Below are positions 54,395 through 64,000 of a stretch of 64,000 bases of DNA, in pieces. This DNA is from Taxillus chinensis. Its lineage: Eukaryota > Streptophyta > Magnoliopsida > Santalales > Loranthaceae. Position 1 is the first letter of the stretch. Every line of letters starts with the position of its first letter. The stretch is from assembly GCA_023512835.1 (NCBI GenBank), contig CM042087.1:20093260-20157259 (forward strand). The letters run 5' to 3'. Below the pieces are notes generated by a model that saw only the letters and a program-made list of their open reading frames with translations, ran no database searches and was not told where the DNA came from. The translations under genes and the position numbers were made by a program.

Positions 54395-57358
54395 CTTGTT
54401 CCTTATGTGGAATGCTTGAGGAATGTTAGAATAGAATCTAGCAAAAAGTAGCAATAGATGTATATTTTTCCAGCTAAAGGTAGCAAGAATTCGTTTTGAA
54501 GAATAATATTATCTTTTGTTTTTCGGACATAACAACCCAGAATTTATTTTGAAATTTGCACTTACCAAAAATTCTCTCCTGAGAATATTGCCCATAATAT
54601 ATGTTGTCCAATCCTCCATAATTGTTGTTACTTGGATCTCTCTCAATTTAGATCTCTCTCAATGTTTCTAAGCTAGTGGGTTTTTATAGAGGTTTAAGAG
54701 GGGACATCCAGATGCATTGAATTTGGAAGGGCACTAGCATGTGATTTTCGAGTTCCCATGCATTGAAAATGCATTTTTAAGGCGCTGACACTACAATTTC
54801 GAGAAAAATAGAGTCCCAAGGAGTTAAAAAAAATCATATCTGTCTCGTATTTAAAATTTGTGTCCTAAATTGCGCTTAATACAAATGACATCATTTTCAA
54901 ATTGTTGGTAGAAGATTCAAAGGTTAGTGTCCAAGGGTTACCTCAAAGGTTAGGGTCAAAAGGCCGAAGGTGAACTTGGACAATGATTACATGCTCGAAT
55001 GGCATCAAAAGCTCCAATGGGAACTCGGTTTAAGAATACAGGTCTTTCAAAGCCTTAATATAAGAATTTGGATCTTACAAAGCCTTGGTATAAGAATCCA
55101 AGGCTTCCAAATCCTCAATGTAAGAATATGGGCATTTTAAAGCCTTACTATAAGAATCTAGGGGAGGAAAGTGTCTTCAAATGTTCAGATTAGAGGCTAG
55201 ATGCTTGGATTGGTGGCTAGGTATTTGTATTGGAGGCCAAATGCTCGAATTGGAGGCTAGATTCTCGAATTGGAGATCAAATGCTCAGATTGGAGGCCAA
55301 ATGCTCGGATTGAATCTAGATGCTCAGTTTTGATCAAGTTTGACTTTTGACAGGGAAACTATTTTGACTATAACTTCTTCATTATTGCTTGAATTTGAGT
55401 GCGGTCAAGTATATTAGTCTTCAAATTTCATCCTCTATAATTTGGTGCAGGCCTTGGGCTATTTTGAGGTCTCTTAGAAGTAGTTCTCAATTTTAGGCTT
55501 CTTTGTCGAGTGTAATGATATATCAAACCCAGGCAAAATGGGTCCAACACACACCGTAATCCACTAGCTCATTGGGGCATTAATTTAAGCCACCCACTAT
55601 ACCACTAATCACCAACTAGGGGCCTTAGTCACTTATCCAAACCAATCCTTTATAGTTTTACAACATTGACCCCATGGGCCTCATAACTAGCATAACAAAA
55701 ACAACATAGTTGTACATGCTAAACATGTCACAAGCTTCATAGACACAAGGATACCCCAAAATATCATGTTCCAGAACATAGGGTTCCCTATAGGGATTCC
55801 CACAATCAACTTAACCTAACTAGGTTCTTATAGTGCCAAATGGCACAACTCTGCCTCATAAGCCTTAAACAAGATATAACCCATTGCACATTCATATAAA
55901 AGATCATTAGGTGTCATAAAATCATCAAAGAAGGTTAAAAACATTAGTTTAGAAATCATACACATCTCGAACGAGGTCCCATAGATCAAAGCATCTCAAA
56001 ATGGGAGAAAGAAGTGACATACAAAACTAGCAAAGTAGGCCACGGTGACATGCCTTTGCAATGCGACGAACTCCCCCCGACGGCTGTGACCATGCAATTT
56101 TTTTCATGTTTCTTTTGCTATCATGTGACACCTACATTACAACTCCAAATACCCAACTCTACTCAATTTTTGGCACCAAAACACTCAAATAAGCTTCTTA
56201 ATAACATCATAACAATTATACATGAATTATCATAAAGTATAACGCATCATATATTAAACCACATCAATTTTTGGAGTTCTAGGCCAAGAACACCTCCAAT
56301 CCCTAACTCACCAAATTTTCACTATTTTAATTCATTCTTTATTAATTCTTTAGCCTAAGATTGAGGCAAACAACCTAAAATAATTATTCTAAATATATTC
56401 CAAACATCAATTTGAACAAACAATGAAATCCCCATAATTCCAAATTTTAGGGTTTTTCCCTCATTCTAAAATTTCCTACAAATTAAGCATGCTTAATCAA
56501 AGTTAATAGTGTTGAGTCAAGGAATCACTTACTTGGAATAATTCTTGAAGGTTGGATCACCCAAATCGCCAAATCGCCAAATTCTCTCTTCTCCTCCCTT
56601 CTCACCAAAACTTTAAAATGAAGAAACATGATATGGTCTGTTGTCACCACTTTCTTTTCTTTTCTTTTTATTAATCAAATAATAATATATTCTTTAATTT
56701 TAAATAACATAAAATCCATTTAAATTACAAAAATGTCAAAAATTATATTTTGTGGCCCCGAACTCCAAACCAGATCCAAACGTAGTTAAAACGCTCGTAC
56801 CAATGAGCACATTACCATCTGGATATTCTCATCATCAAATAAATACTATCTAAAAAGGCTACACAAAACATGAATCTTTACCGTAGAGACCCGTGCTTGG
56901 GTTAATCCATGAGATAGTTTTTATTCAATAATTAGAATATCTAGTTGGTATTATGCTCAACAAAACGAGCGTTTTGCTAGTAATTGGGTCTAATTTGGAA
57001 TTGGGACCTCAAGAGATTAGTTATATATTTTGGGTGTTTATTAATTAAAGAAATGAGCAGAAAAATATAAAGAAGGGAGAAAAGAGAGAGATACTCTCAG
57101 CGGGTATTGTGTTCCACGACTTTGGTGTGTGTGCGTGTGTGTATGAGAGAGAGAGCTTGAAGTGTGTGTGTGTGTATGAGAGAGAGAGAGAGAGAGCTTG
57201 AAGGTGGAGCTTGCCGAATTGAAGCTTGGAGCTTGGGTTTTGGGGTATATTCATTCGTAAATCCTTACCAAGTAGGTGTTCTTAATCTCTTATCTCAATT
57301 TTGTTCTTGAATATGTGTGATTTGAGCATAATCTATGAAAATTAGTATGAACCCTAGG
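54395..57358. repeat. LTR-like and low-copy remnants right of the CACTA element
   Basis: No gene recognised. 54398-54990 is AT-rich without features. 55015-55160 and 55180-55330 are two degenerate tandem repeats, the first with TAAGAATNTGG...AAAGCCTT, the second with GATTGGAGGCNAAATGCTC. 55540-56885 resembles the minus-oriented LTR leader family (ATCACCCAAATCGCC at 56560, AACTCCAAACC...AAACGCTCG at 56762-56797). 56890-57358 carries the same vocabulary reversed (GAGCGTTTTGCTAGTAATTGGG, GAGAGAGAG leader at 57150-57196), giving a head-to-head arrangement. Boundaries are approximate. Confidence 0.45.
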
Positions 57359-57757
57359 TGTTGGTCCCGAGAAGCCTAGAGGGGGGGGGGGGGGTGAATA
57401 GACTCTTTTAAAAACTCTTCTCACTCTTTTCGGTGCAACACTTAATCTGGTTAAAGATAAAATCAATGCAAAAGTCAATCAGATAGTAGAAGTAATTTGT
57501 ATTATTGTCACAAGATAATTACAACAAATTGTAACAGATTAAAGCTGAGTACAAGTGGATCTACTAAAAGAGTATCTCACTTCTATTTACAATAGCACTC
57601 TGTTTTATAGTAACACACACATTAGCCAAAATGAAATCTTCTAAGCACTTTCACATGCATGCTCCCTCCTAAAAATATACAAGACTTAGTATATATAGAC
57701 ATCCCTAAGAAACATTCTTGGAACAAGATTATCCAAGTAGTGTGTAGCATTCAAGAC
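57359..57757 (-). repeat. Copia LTR fragment 1 (minus)
   Basis: Plus-strand start TGTTGGTCCCGAGAAGCC at 57359 is the reverse complement of a SIRE-like LTR end, followed by a run of 15 G and GTGAATAGACTC as in the main copia LTR. No primer site precedes it, so it is a 3' LTR or solo LTR. It is cut at 57757 by the next LTR. A minus TATA-like TATATATAC lies at 57689-57698. Confidence 0.75.
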
Positions 57758-58598
57758 TGTTGGTCCCTGGGAGTTTAAAGGGGGGGGGGTGAATAGGCTC
57801 TAATCGAAACTCTTTTTCGTCTCTGGCACAACACTTATTTGGTTAAAAGATAGAATCAATGTAGAAGATAACCAGGATAGTGGAAGTATTTTGTTTTATT
57901 ATCAAAAGATAATTACAACAAAATATAGCAGATTAAAGCTAATGAAGCTTTTTGATCTACCGAAAACTCTCTTATACTCTATTTACAATGACTCTTTCAC
58001 ACTAGGCAATTGTGTTCCACGTGTAGGATGATTTAGATTTTTAACAAGTCTGTCTTACATCGGGATACGCAAGTCGATGATTTTAAATGCGAAGCTGATA
58101 AAGTGAAGTAGCGTCTTCTTTATCCGTTGTAAGATTCATTACTCCGTGTTAATGAAGCTCGGATCCTTACTCATGTTAATGGTTGCTTACTCCGTATCGG
58201 TTTAATACTAGAATCCTTATTCCGTGTCAACACTTCCTTACTCCGTATAAATGAAAGGTTTGGAGGGCTTACTCCATATCGGTGCTTTCTTACTCCATAT
58301 GAGTAAAAGTTCCGGAGGACTTACTCCGTATCAGCGCATCCTTATTCCGCTCGAGTGAAAGGTTTGGATTCCTTACTACGCATCTTCTTGTCCTTACTCC
58401 GTGCGAATAAAGGAGTTGGGATCCTTATTCCGCACAAGTCGTTCCTTACTCCACATGAATGAAAGACTCGGATTCCTTACTCCGTATCTTCTTGTCCTTA
58501 GTTCGCTTGAGTGAATGACTTAGCTTTTTATTCCGCGATCGTTCTCTCTTACTCCGTGTGAAATGTAGTCTGGGATTCTTATTCCACATCTTTGTAAC
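57758..58598 (-). repeat. Copia LTR fragment 2 (minus), with CGGAGTAAGG motif array
   Basis: Starts TGTTGGTCCCTGGGAG at 57758. It has GGGGGGGGTGAATAGGCTC and then, at 58130-58585, about 20 copies of TTACTCCGTATNN, the complement of the array in the main copia LTR. It is interrupted at 58598 by element E; the rest is outside the window. Confidence 0.78.
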
Positions 58599-59557
58599 TG
58601 TCACGACTTGAATTTTCGACCCGAGGAAACCGGTTCGTGACTCCCCTTTACTCACGCGGTGGATAAAGGGTTGGGATGAGTATTACAACAGGACACCACA
58701 TATCTTTATTAAATTCGGACCATAATAAATATCCAAAAGGCAAACCACATCACTTTATTAATTTAAAAACATTTTACATCATTTCCCCATTGGGGTTATA
58801 ATAGTTCAAAAAATTAAAATAAAACAAAGCAACAAAATATATAACTGTCTTCCACCTTGGTGTCCCACGTAACGCCTATACGTTCCTGAAAGGAAAACAA
58901 GCCACAATAGGAGGGGTGAACAACCACAGCTCAGTAGGGATTAAGTCTCCTCGACCCATCCCATGCTCATAGCATCTACATGAGGACGTGCACAAGTGTA
59001 GTGTCATGGCAATAATTTATGAATAGGCTATAATTAACATTTATAAACATGGCAACATACAAACAGGCCACACAAGCAAGCACCATAGCCACAGCCACAC
59101 AGGCTTCCACAACCACAGTTATATAGGCTCCACAGCCACACAGGCTACCACAACCACAGCCACACAGGCTCCACAACCACACAGGCTACCATAATCACAG
59201 CCACACAGGCTCCATAGTCTCACATAGCACACTTAATCATACATTCACAACACATCAGATAAATATGTGTATTCAACAATCCACGCAATCCGTAATTATC
59301 ATATCCATATAATCATCATATCGGACATAATTATCATATCAACAAAACTCCCCCGGAAACCCTAAGGTTTCCCCACGGGACTAAGCCTAACAATCTCAAC
59401 CACTGAACGAACAATGCAGATACCCCAACGGCCCCCAGGGTCCACTGCCATGGGAACGAACTCGAAATCCCTAGACCCCGAACTCAACGACATATCCAAA
59501 CATAACTTTTCCATTGAAGGCCAACATTCATATAGGAGATCACACCTATATAAATTT

Positions 59558-59594
<37 letters not shown>

Positions 59595-60321
59595 ACATAT
59601 CTAATCCACAATTGCCTACCACAAGACCTGAGAATAGAATAGTTTCAGGAAGAACGGAACCCCTACGTTAAAAGGAACCCCTTGCTCTTGCTCCCATGCT
59701 AGATGTCGTCCACCCACGCAAATCACCACAGTAGCGATCAGGAGAAGATTCTCTCTCTCTCTCTCTCTCTCTATGACGGCAGTAGCGGCTGACAGCAAAC
59801 CCTAAACCGAAAACAAAGAGACCTCAACCTCCTTATATAGACACCTCATTTATCAAAATGACGTAGTCTTGATAAGTGAAACCTATGTATCAAAATGATG
59901 TAGTTTTGATAAGTAAAACAAGTTTCAACCTTCCCGCTTCCACATAGGACAAAATACCCATAATTTGAACATGGCCCTTTGGGAAAAGATTATTAGCATA
60001 ACAAAACGAAGGTGACGGTACAAAAACATGGTTGCACATGACAAAGGCCATTGTCACATGCAACCTCCAAATGGTCCGAGATTTTGCTACTAGCTTCGAA
60101 CTTGGTCTGGAAGGCTCCCATGCAAAAACATCACTACACATGACAAAGGCCATTGTCACGTGTAGCCTCTAAGAGCTCCCTCTTGCCTCAAGCTTGCTCA
60201 TCTATATACAAAGTATTTTAGCCAATGTGTATGAGAAGAAATCTCCCAAAAGCATGACAATTGCCACTCAAAAGGCATAATTATGACTAACTCCTCATAT
60301 CCCAAAACACGGGTCATTACA
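58599..60321 (-). repeat. Element E 3' LTR
   Basis: 1723 bp, TGTCACGACTTG to GGGTCATTACA. Contains repeated CCACACAGGCT words (59050-59220), an AC/AT run (59558-59592), a CT run (59748-59772), a TATATAA box near 59834 and two ACGT-core palindromes (59855-59912), plus two inverted GACAAAGGCCATTGTC blocks (60038-60062, 60138-60160). Confidence 0.9.
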
Positions 60322-60657
60322 TCCTCTTCCCCTTAAGACTTTTGGTCCTCGAAAAGAAACAACATGCCACTAGAACCGCAAGGAATAACAAACACATGCA
60401 CCTCATTATACAAAACCGCAAGCCACAGCACACAAATGGATCATACACTACACACAACACATAAAAGGACATACGTCCACAAACTCAACAAAGCACCACC
60501 ACAATGCATATAACACATACCCGGATGTCACAAACACATCTCAAATACAAGCACATGTCTCAAAAAGGACAATACACAGCACATCATGAACAACTAGCAC
60601 AGGAAATCACATTACTATCTCTCGGCCAACAGCCACCTCCCACCGTCAAGATTGTTC

Positions 60658-61080
60658 GTCCTTGAACAACTCCAGTTACTGCTCATGCATCATGGACTCA
60701 TGTTCCCATGTCTCCTCTTCAATACCACAGTGCTGCCACAGCACGCGAACCAAAGGAATAGCATGACCACGCAAAAGCTTCTCTTGTCGATCCAGTATAC
60801 GGAAAAGGGCCTCCACAATGGACATGTCATCCTCAATATCCAATGTCCCCCAATCAATCACATGAGTGGGGTCGGGATGATACTTCCTCAACTGGGACAC
60901 ATGGAACACATTGTGCACCCGACTAAACCGCGGTGGCAATGCTAACTGGTAGGCTATTGGCCCCACACGAGCCATAACCTCAAATGGACCAATAAACCGT
61001 GGAGATAGCTTTGAACCTCGCCCAAAGCGCCGATGTCCACGACGGAGAAAACACTAAGAAACACTTTATCTCCCATACAA
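60658..61080 (-). pseudogene. Element E integrase C-terminus with chromodomain
   Basis: Blocks RVHNVFHVSQLRKYHPDPTH, then the chromodomain VEALFRILDRQEKLLRGHA and VRVLWQHCGIEEETWEHES. A stop after MMHEQ (60674-60676) truncates the usual PELFEDEQ end, still visible as LELFKDEQ to 60655. Upstream the RRG-GPF segment is frameshifted at about 61045. Homologous to 28254-28685 of element C. Confidence 0.88.
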
Positions 61081-62057
61081 AACTCCAAAGGTCGCCGCTG
61101 CTGATTCGCATAATATTTTTGTTGACTCTGAGCCGGTAACAAGTGCTGACGAATCAACTTGACCTTCTCGATAGATTCTTGAGCCAACTGTGTTCCCAAA
61201 AGAGCTGCCTCCCCCACCTCGGTCCAACACAAAGGTGATCGACACGGCCTGCCATACAATGCCTCAAAAGGAGCCATCCCAAAGGATGCCTGATAATTGT
61301 TGTTATAGGCAAACTCCGCTAAAGGAAGGTGAGTAGTCCACGAACTCCCAAAATCTAGCACACAGGCTGTCAACACATGTCCTCCAATGTCTGATTCGTC
61401 CTCTCTGTCTGACTATCAATCTCAGGGTGAAAAGTTGTACTCATGCTAAGCTTTGTCCCATAGCCTCTTGCAAGCCTGCCCAAAAATGAGAAGTGAACCT
61501 AGAATCTCGGTTGGACACAATCGACGACCTGGTAACCCATGCAATCTCACAACCTCGTTCATATATAGCCGACTCAATGCCGCAATGGAATCCCGCTCTC
61601 GAATGGCAAGGAAATGGGCCGACTTCGTTAGCCAATCGACAATCACCCATATCATGTCTTTCCTCCCAATAGTGGGTGGAAGGCCAGTCACAAAATCCAT
61701 CACTATGTGGTCCCACTTCCACTCCGCCACGGGCAACGGTTACAATATACCTGCTGGCCGCTGGTGCTCAGCTTTCACCTGCCGACAAGTGAGGCACCTC
61801 GAAACAAAAGCCGCCACATCACATTTCATCCCAGGCCACCAAAAATGTCCCCGAAGTGCATGGTACATCTGCGTACCCCCTACATGCACAACAACTCTAG
61901 ACTGATGGAAATCCCTCATCACCTCATGCCGGAGAGACGAAACCACTATTAGCCGCCCCTGAAAAGACAACTCATGCTCAGGATCCTCTGTCCAATCCTT
62001 AGATAGCTCGCTGACCTCAATATGAGCATGGAGAACCTCACACTCAATATCACCCAA
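61081..62057 (-). pseudogene. Element E integrase, zinc-binding and catalytic core
   Basis: 62057-61740: MRDFHQSRVVVHVGGTQMYH and [18 protein letters not shown] (HHCC). 61736-61446: HIVMDFVTGLPPTIGRKDM (first Asp), [20 protein letters not shown]; the second Asp segment is split by a frameshift (SNRDSRFTSHFW in the other frame). The Glu segment near 61420-61380 is decayed. 61376-61081: LPLAEFAYNNNYQASFG and [18 protein letters not shown]. Confidence 0.88.
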
Positions 62058-62108
62058 CCGCCCCTCCCGAACTCACCTGGTACAACTCAGGCACAACAAC
62101 AATAGGAC

Positions 62109-62660
62109 TCAGGGATCTGTCTTACCATTACAAACAATAGGTTGCAACCGCAACATCGCCAATTGCTCCATCAGCTTTGACTCTCTCACTGCCACCTCAG
62201 CTCTCCCTTTCCTTCCCAACGTATCAGCCACGACATTGCCTTTGCCTGGGGTATAAGCAAGAGTAAAGTCAAAGGTTTGCAAATACTCTACCCACCTCCT
62301 CTGCCTCAAATTCAAGTCCCTCTGAGTAAATACGTACTAAAGGCTCTTGTGATCCGAGAACACCACAAACTTCTCCCCCCAAAAGGTAGTGCTGCCAACT
62401 CTTCAAAGGAAAGATAATAGCTACCAACTCAAGATCATGAGTAGGGTAATTCTACACATGTGGTTTCAATTGCCTCGACCCATAAGCTATCACACTATGC
62501 TCCCGCATAAGCACACACCCCAAACCAATCCTGGATGCATCACAATACACCTCATATGGGACGTCATCCCTAGGTAACTTTAACACAGGTGTAACGGTCA
62601 AACGGGTTTTGAGAGCCTCAAATGCCTGTTGACACTTGTCGATCCACTTGAACTTCGCAC
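62109..62660 (-). pseudogene. Element E RNase H
   Basis: 62660-62452: FKWIDKCQQAFEALKTRLTV and [20 protein letters not shown]. 62450-62316 is broken by stops through the Glu and second Asp blocks. 62315-62109: [20 protein letters not shown] and NVVADTLGRKGRAE, where ADALSRK has become ADTLGRK. Its N-terminal side joins protease sequence at about 62661-62670 instead of RT. Confidence 0.86.
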
Positions 62661-62664
62661 CCTC

Positions 62665-63215
62665 TTTCCCACTTTCCCTTCCTCCACAAAGGTTAGGGCT
62701 GCCAACCTGTGGGTAATGGCACCCCACTGGTCCATCACTAGCCCAGCTCGACTCGCCTCATAATCCCACTCCCCCTGCAGGGTACAAGGAGTCCCCGCAG
62801 GTGACACGAATGATACACGGCGCCGATAACAATTTATCTTGGCCTGGAAAGCCATAAGCCAATCCATACCCAAGATCAGGTCAAACGTCCTCAACGGCAT
62901 CACATGCAAGTTATAACTAAGCTCTACATCTCCTATGGTTAACAGACAGTCACAACAAACATGTCGCACCTCAATCATACCTCCCACCGGAGACTCCACA
63001 ACTAAGGGTCTCTCTGCCTCTGCACATATTAATCCCAATCCATCAATCACAAGCTCAACAGCAAATGGACAAGATGCACCCGTATCGAAAAGAACAAAAG
63101 TAAGCATACGAGAGATCAAAAGGGTACCTCTAACTACAGATGGTCCTGCCCCACCCTCCGCTAGTGGAGGTGGTAGCTCAGCCTCCTCTTGAGGTGTCGC
63201 ATTCAACGCAAACAT
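62665..63215 (-). pseudogene. Element E aspartic protease
   Basis: Well preserved: MLTFVLFDTGASCPFAVELV (DTGA active site), CDCLLTIGDVELSYNLHVMP and [20 protein letters not shown]. The frame then runs through [20 protein letters not shown], the protease-RT linker, and crosses the deletion junction into out-of-frame RNase H sequence. It is the only one of the four chromovirus proteases here with an open frame over its full length, probably by chance. Confidence 0.9.
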
Positions 63216-64000
63216 CCTCCCCTAGCCCGTGCCACTAGTCGGCTCACTCACTGGATGGTTCTCGCTATGACTACCTCCAGCATCGGTCTGCTATCGCTCT
63301 GGCCTCCCCTGAGGTCGAGACTGGCTAGATCCCGCCTGACTAGCCTACCACTGATGAGCTGGTCTCTCTGCTGATGCCTGAAAACTTGCATCACTCCTGT
63401 GCTGGATGCCATGCCTCTTGCTCCCCTATTGCCACTCCCGCAAACCAGGCTCAAATAGCCCTCTCGTCCTCGGCTCTTGCATCACCGGTCCTTCTTGGGA
63501 CACTCACTCTTGAAATGGCCTTGCTCCCCACACCAATGAGAACCACTAAGAAGACATCCTGCTGAACCTCCCTGTCTGCCGCCACCAAAACTAGACCTCT
63601 CTAGGTTCGCCGGTGGTTGACCCTTGCCGCAGAAGGAACCGCTACCTCCCTCCTCGATCTTGGGCCTCTTGGACCCCGAATCACGGTCAAATCCACCTCA
63701 GAATCGACGACGTTGATGGGCCCGCCTCCCATCATCCAGCTCCCTCTCCGCTATACGAGCTATCTCAACAACCTCAACATAAGTCCTTAAGCGCAGGATC
63801 GCCACCCCTCGCCTAAGGGCTGGCCCGAGACCCAAGGTGAACTTGTGGGCCTTCAGGTCCTCCCTCGCCATGGTCTCGGGAGCAAATCTGCTCAAGCTTC
63901 GAACTCCCGCTCATACTCGGGCACAATCCTTGATCCCTACCTCAAGCTGCCAAATTCCTCCCTCTTTTGCCACCTTAATGACTTGGGGAAGAACTCATCA
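63216..64000 (-). pseudogene. Element E gag, C-terminal part
   Basis: Nucleocapsid region at 63560-63420 with knuckle remains (CGEQGHFKSEC-like) in changing frames, then 63895-63698: RFAPETMAREDLKAHKFTLG and TYVEVVEIARIAERELDDG, the conserved end of the gag capsid core. Continues outside the window. Confidence 0.82.

Larger units (their letters stand above)
58599..64000 (-). mobile_element. Tekay-like chromovirus E, RT deleted, partial
   Basis: Minus-strand Ty3 element in the copia LTR. 3' LTR 58599-60321, polypurine tract 60322-60339 (plus view TCCTCTTCCCCTTAAGAC), chromodomain and integrase (60658-62057), RNase H (62109-62660), then directly protease (62665-63215) and gag (63216-64000, truncated by the window). 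The whole RT domain between RNase H and protease is missing. Left flank GTAAC (58594-58598) is the candidate TSD; the other copy is outside. 60340-60657 holds no gene. Confidence 0.9.

Overview
The window looks like heterochromatic, repeat-dense nuclear DNA from a seed plant, probably an eudicot with a large genome. I see no intact host gene, rRNA, tRNA or CRISPR array. Almost every base can be assigned to transposable elements, their remnants, or simple repeats. The evidence is paired LTRs (TG...CA), tRNA primer-binding sites, polypurine tracts, target-site duplications (TSDs) and decayed gag/pol reading frames.

Layout. (1) 1-5421: 5' half of an Athila-type Ty3 element on the minus strand, with a tRNA-Asp primer site and a 1.5 kb LTR. 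(2) 5427-8045: an LTR-like remnant and an inverted fragment of copia-associated sequence. (3) 8046-12576: a Ty3 chromovirus fragment split by a ~3.2 kb solo LTR of Tat/Ogre type. (4) 12577-48137: a SIRE-like Ty1/copia element on the plus strand with a truncated 5' LTR. It has lost reverse transcriptase/RNase H and carries instead a decayed gene with a Transposase_32-like N-terminal part and a C48 (Ulp1-like) cysteine peptidase. (5) Nested in that gene is chromovirus C (17702-44733, TSD ATCCA). C is itself interrupted by element B (19223-27705), which has near-identical LTRs but a decayed, non-autonomous interior, and by chromovirus D (28760-38173), which has a fairly complete gag-pol. (6) 48138-57358: LTR-like remnants interrupted by a 5.5 kb CACTA transposon (48887-54394, TSD CTT). 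The CACTA carries the 3' exons of a spliceosomal SmD3 gene and probably part of an F-box/kelch gene. (7) 57359-58598: two copia LTR pieces. (8) 58599-64000: chromovirus E, with its reverse transcriptase deleted, running off the window.

How parts work together. The chromoviruses (C, D, E, and presumably B) share a tRNA-iMet primer site, a CTTAAGGGGGAGAGGA-type polypurine tract, an integrase with GPF motif and a C-terminal chromodomain, which points to the Tekay/Del lineage. Their LTRs share a promoter layout: a TATATAA box, then copies of a near-palindrome with an ACGT core just upstream, and in several families a larger G-box-ended palindrome farther upstream. The Athila LTR has analogous parts. 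Nesting gives the relative order copia, then C, then B and D.

All coding regions carry stops, frameshifts or truncations, so they are annotated as pseudogenes. Family names rest on motif recognition by eye. No alignment or database search was run.
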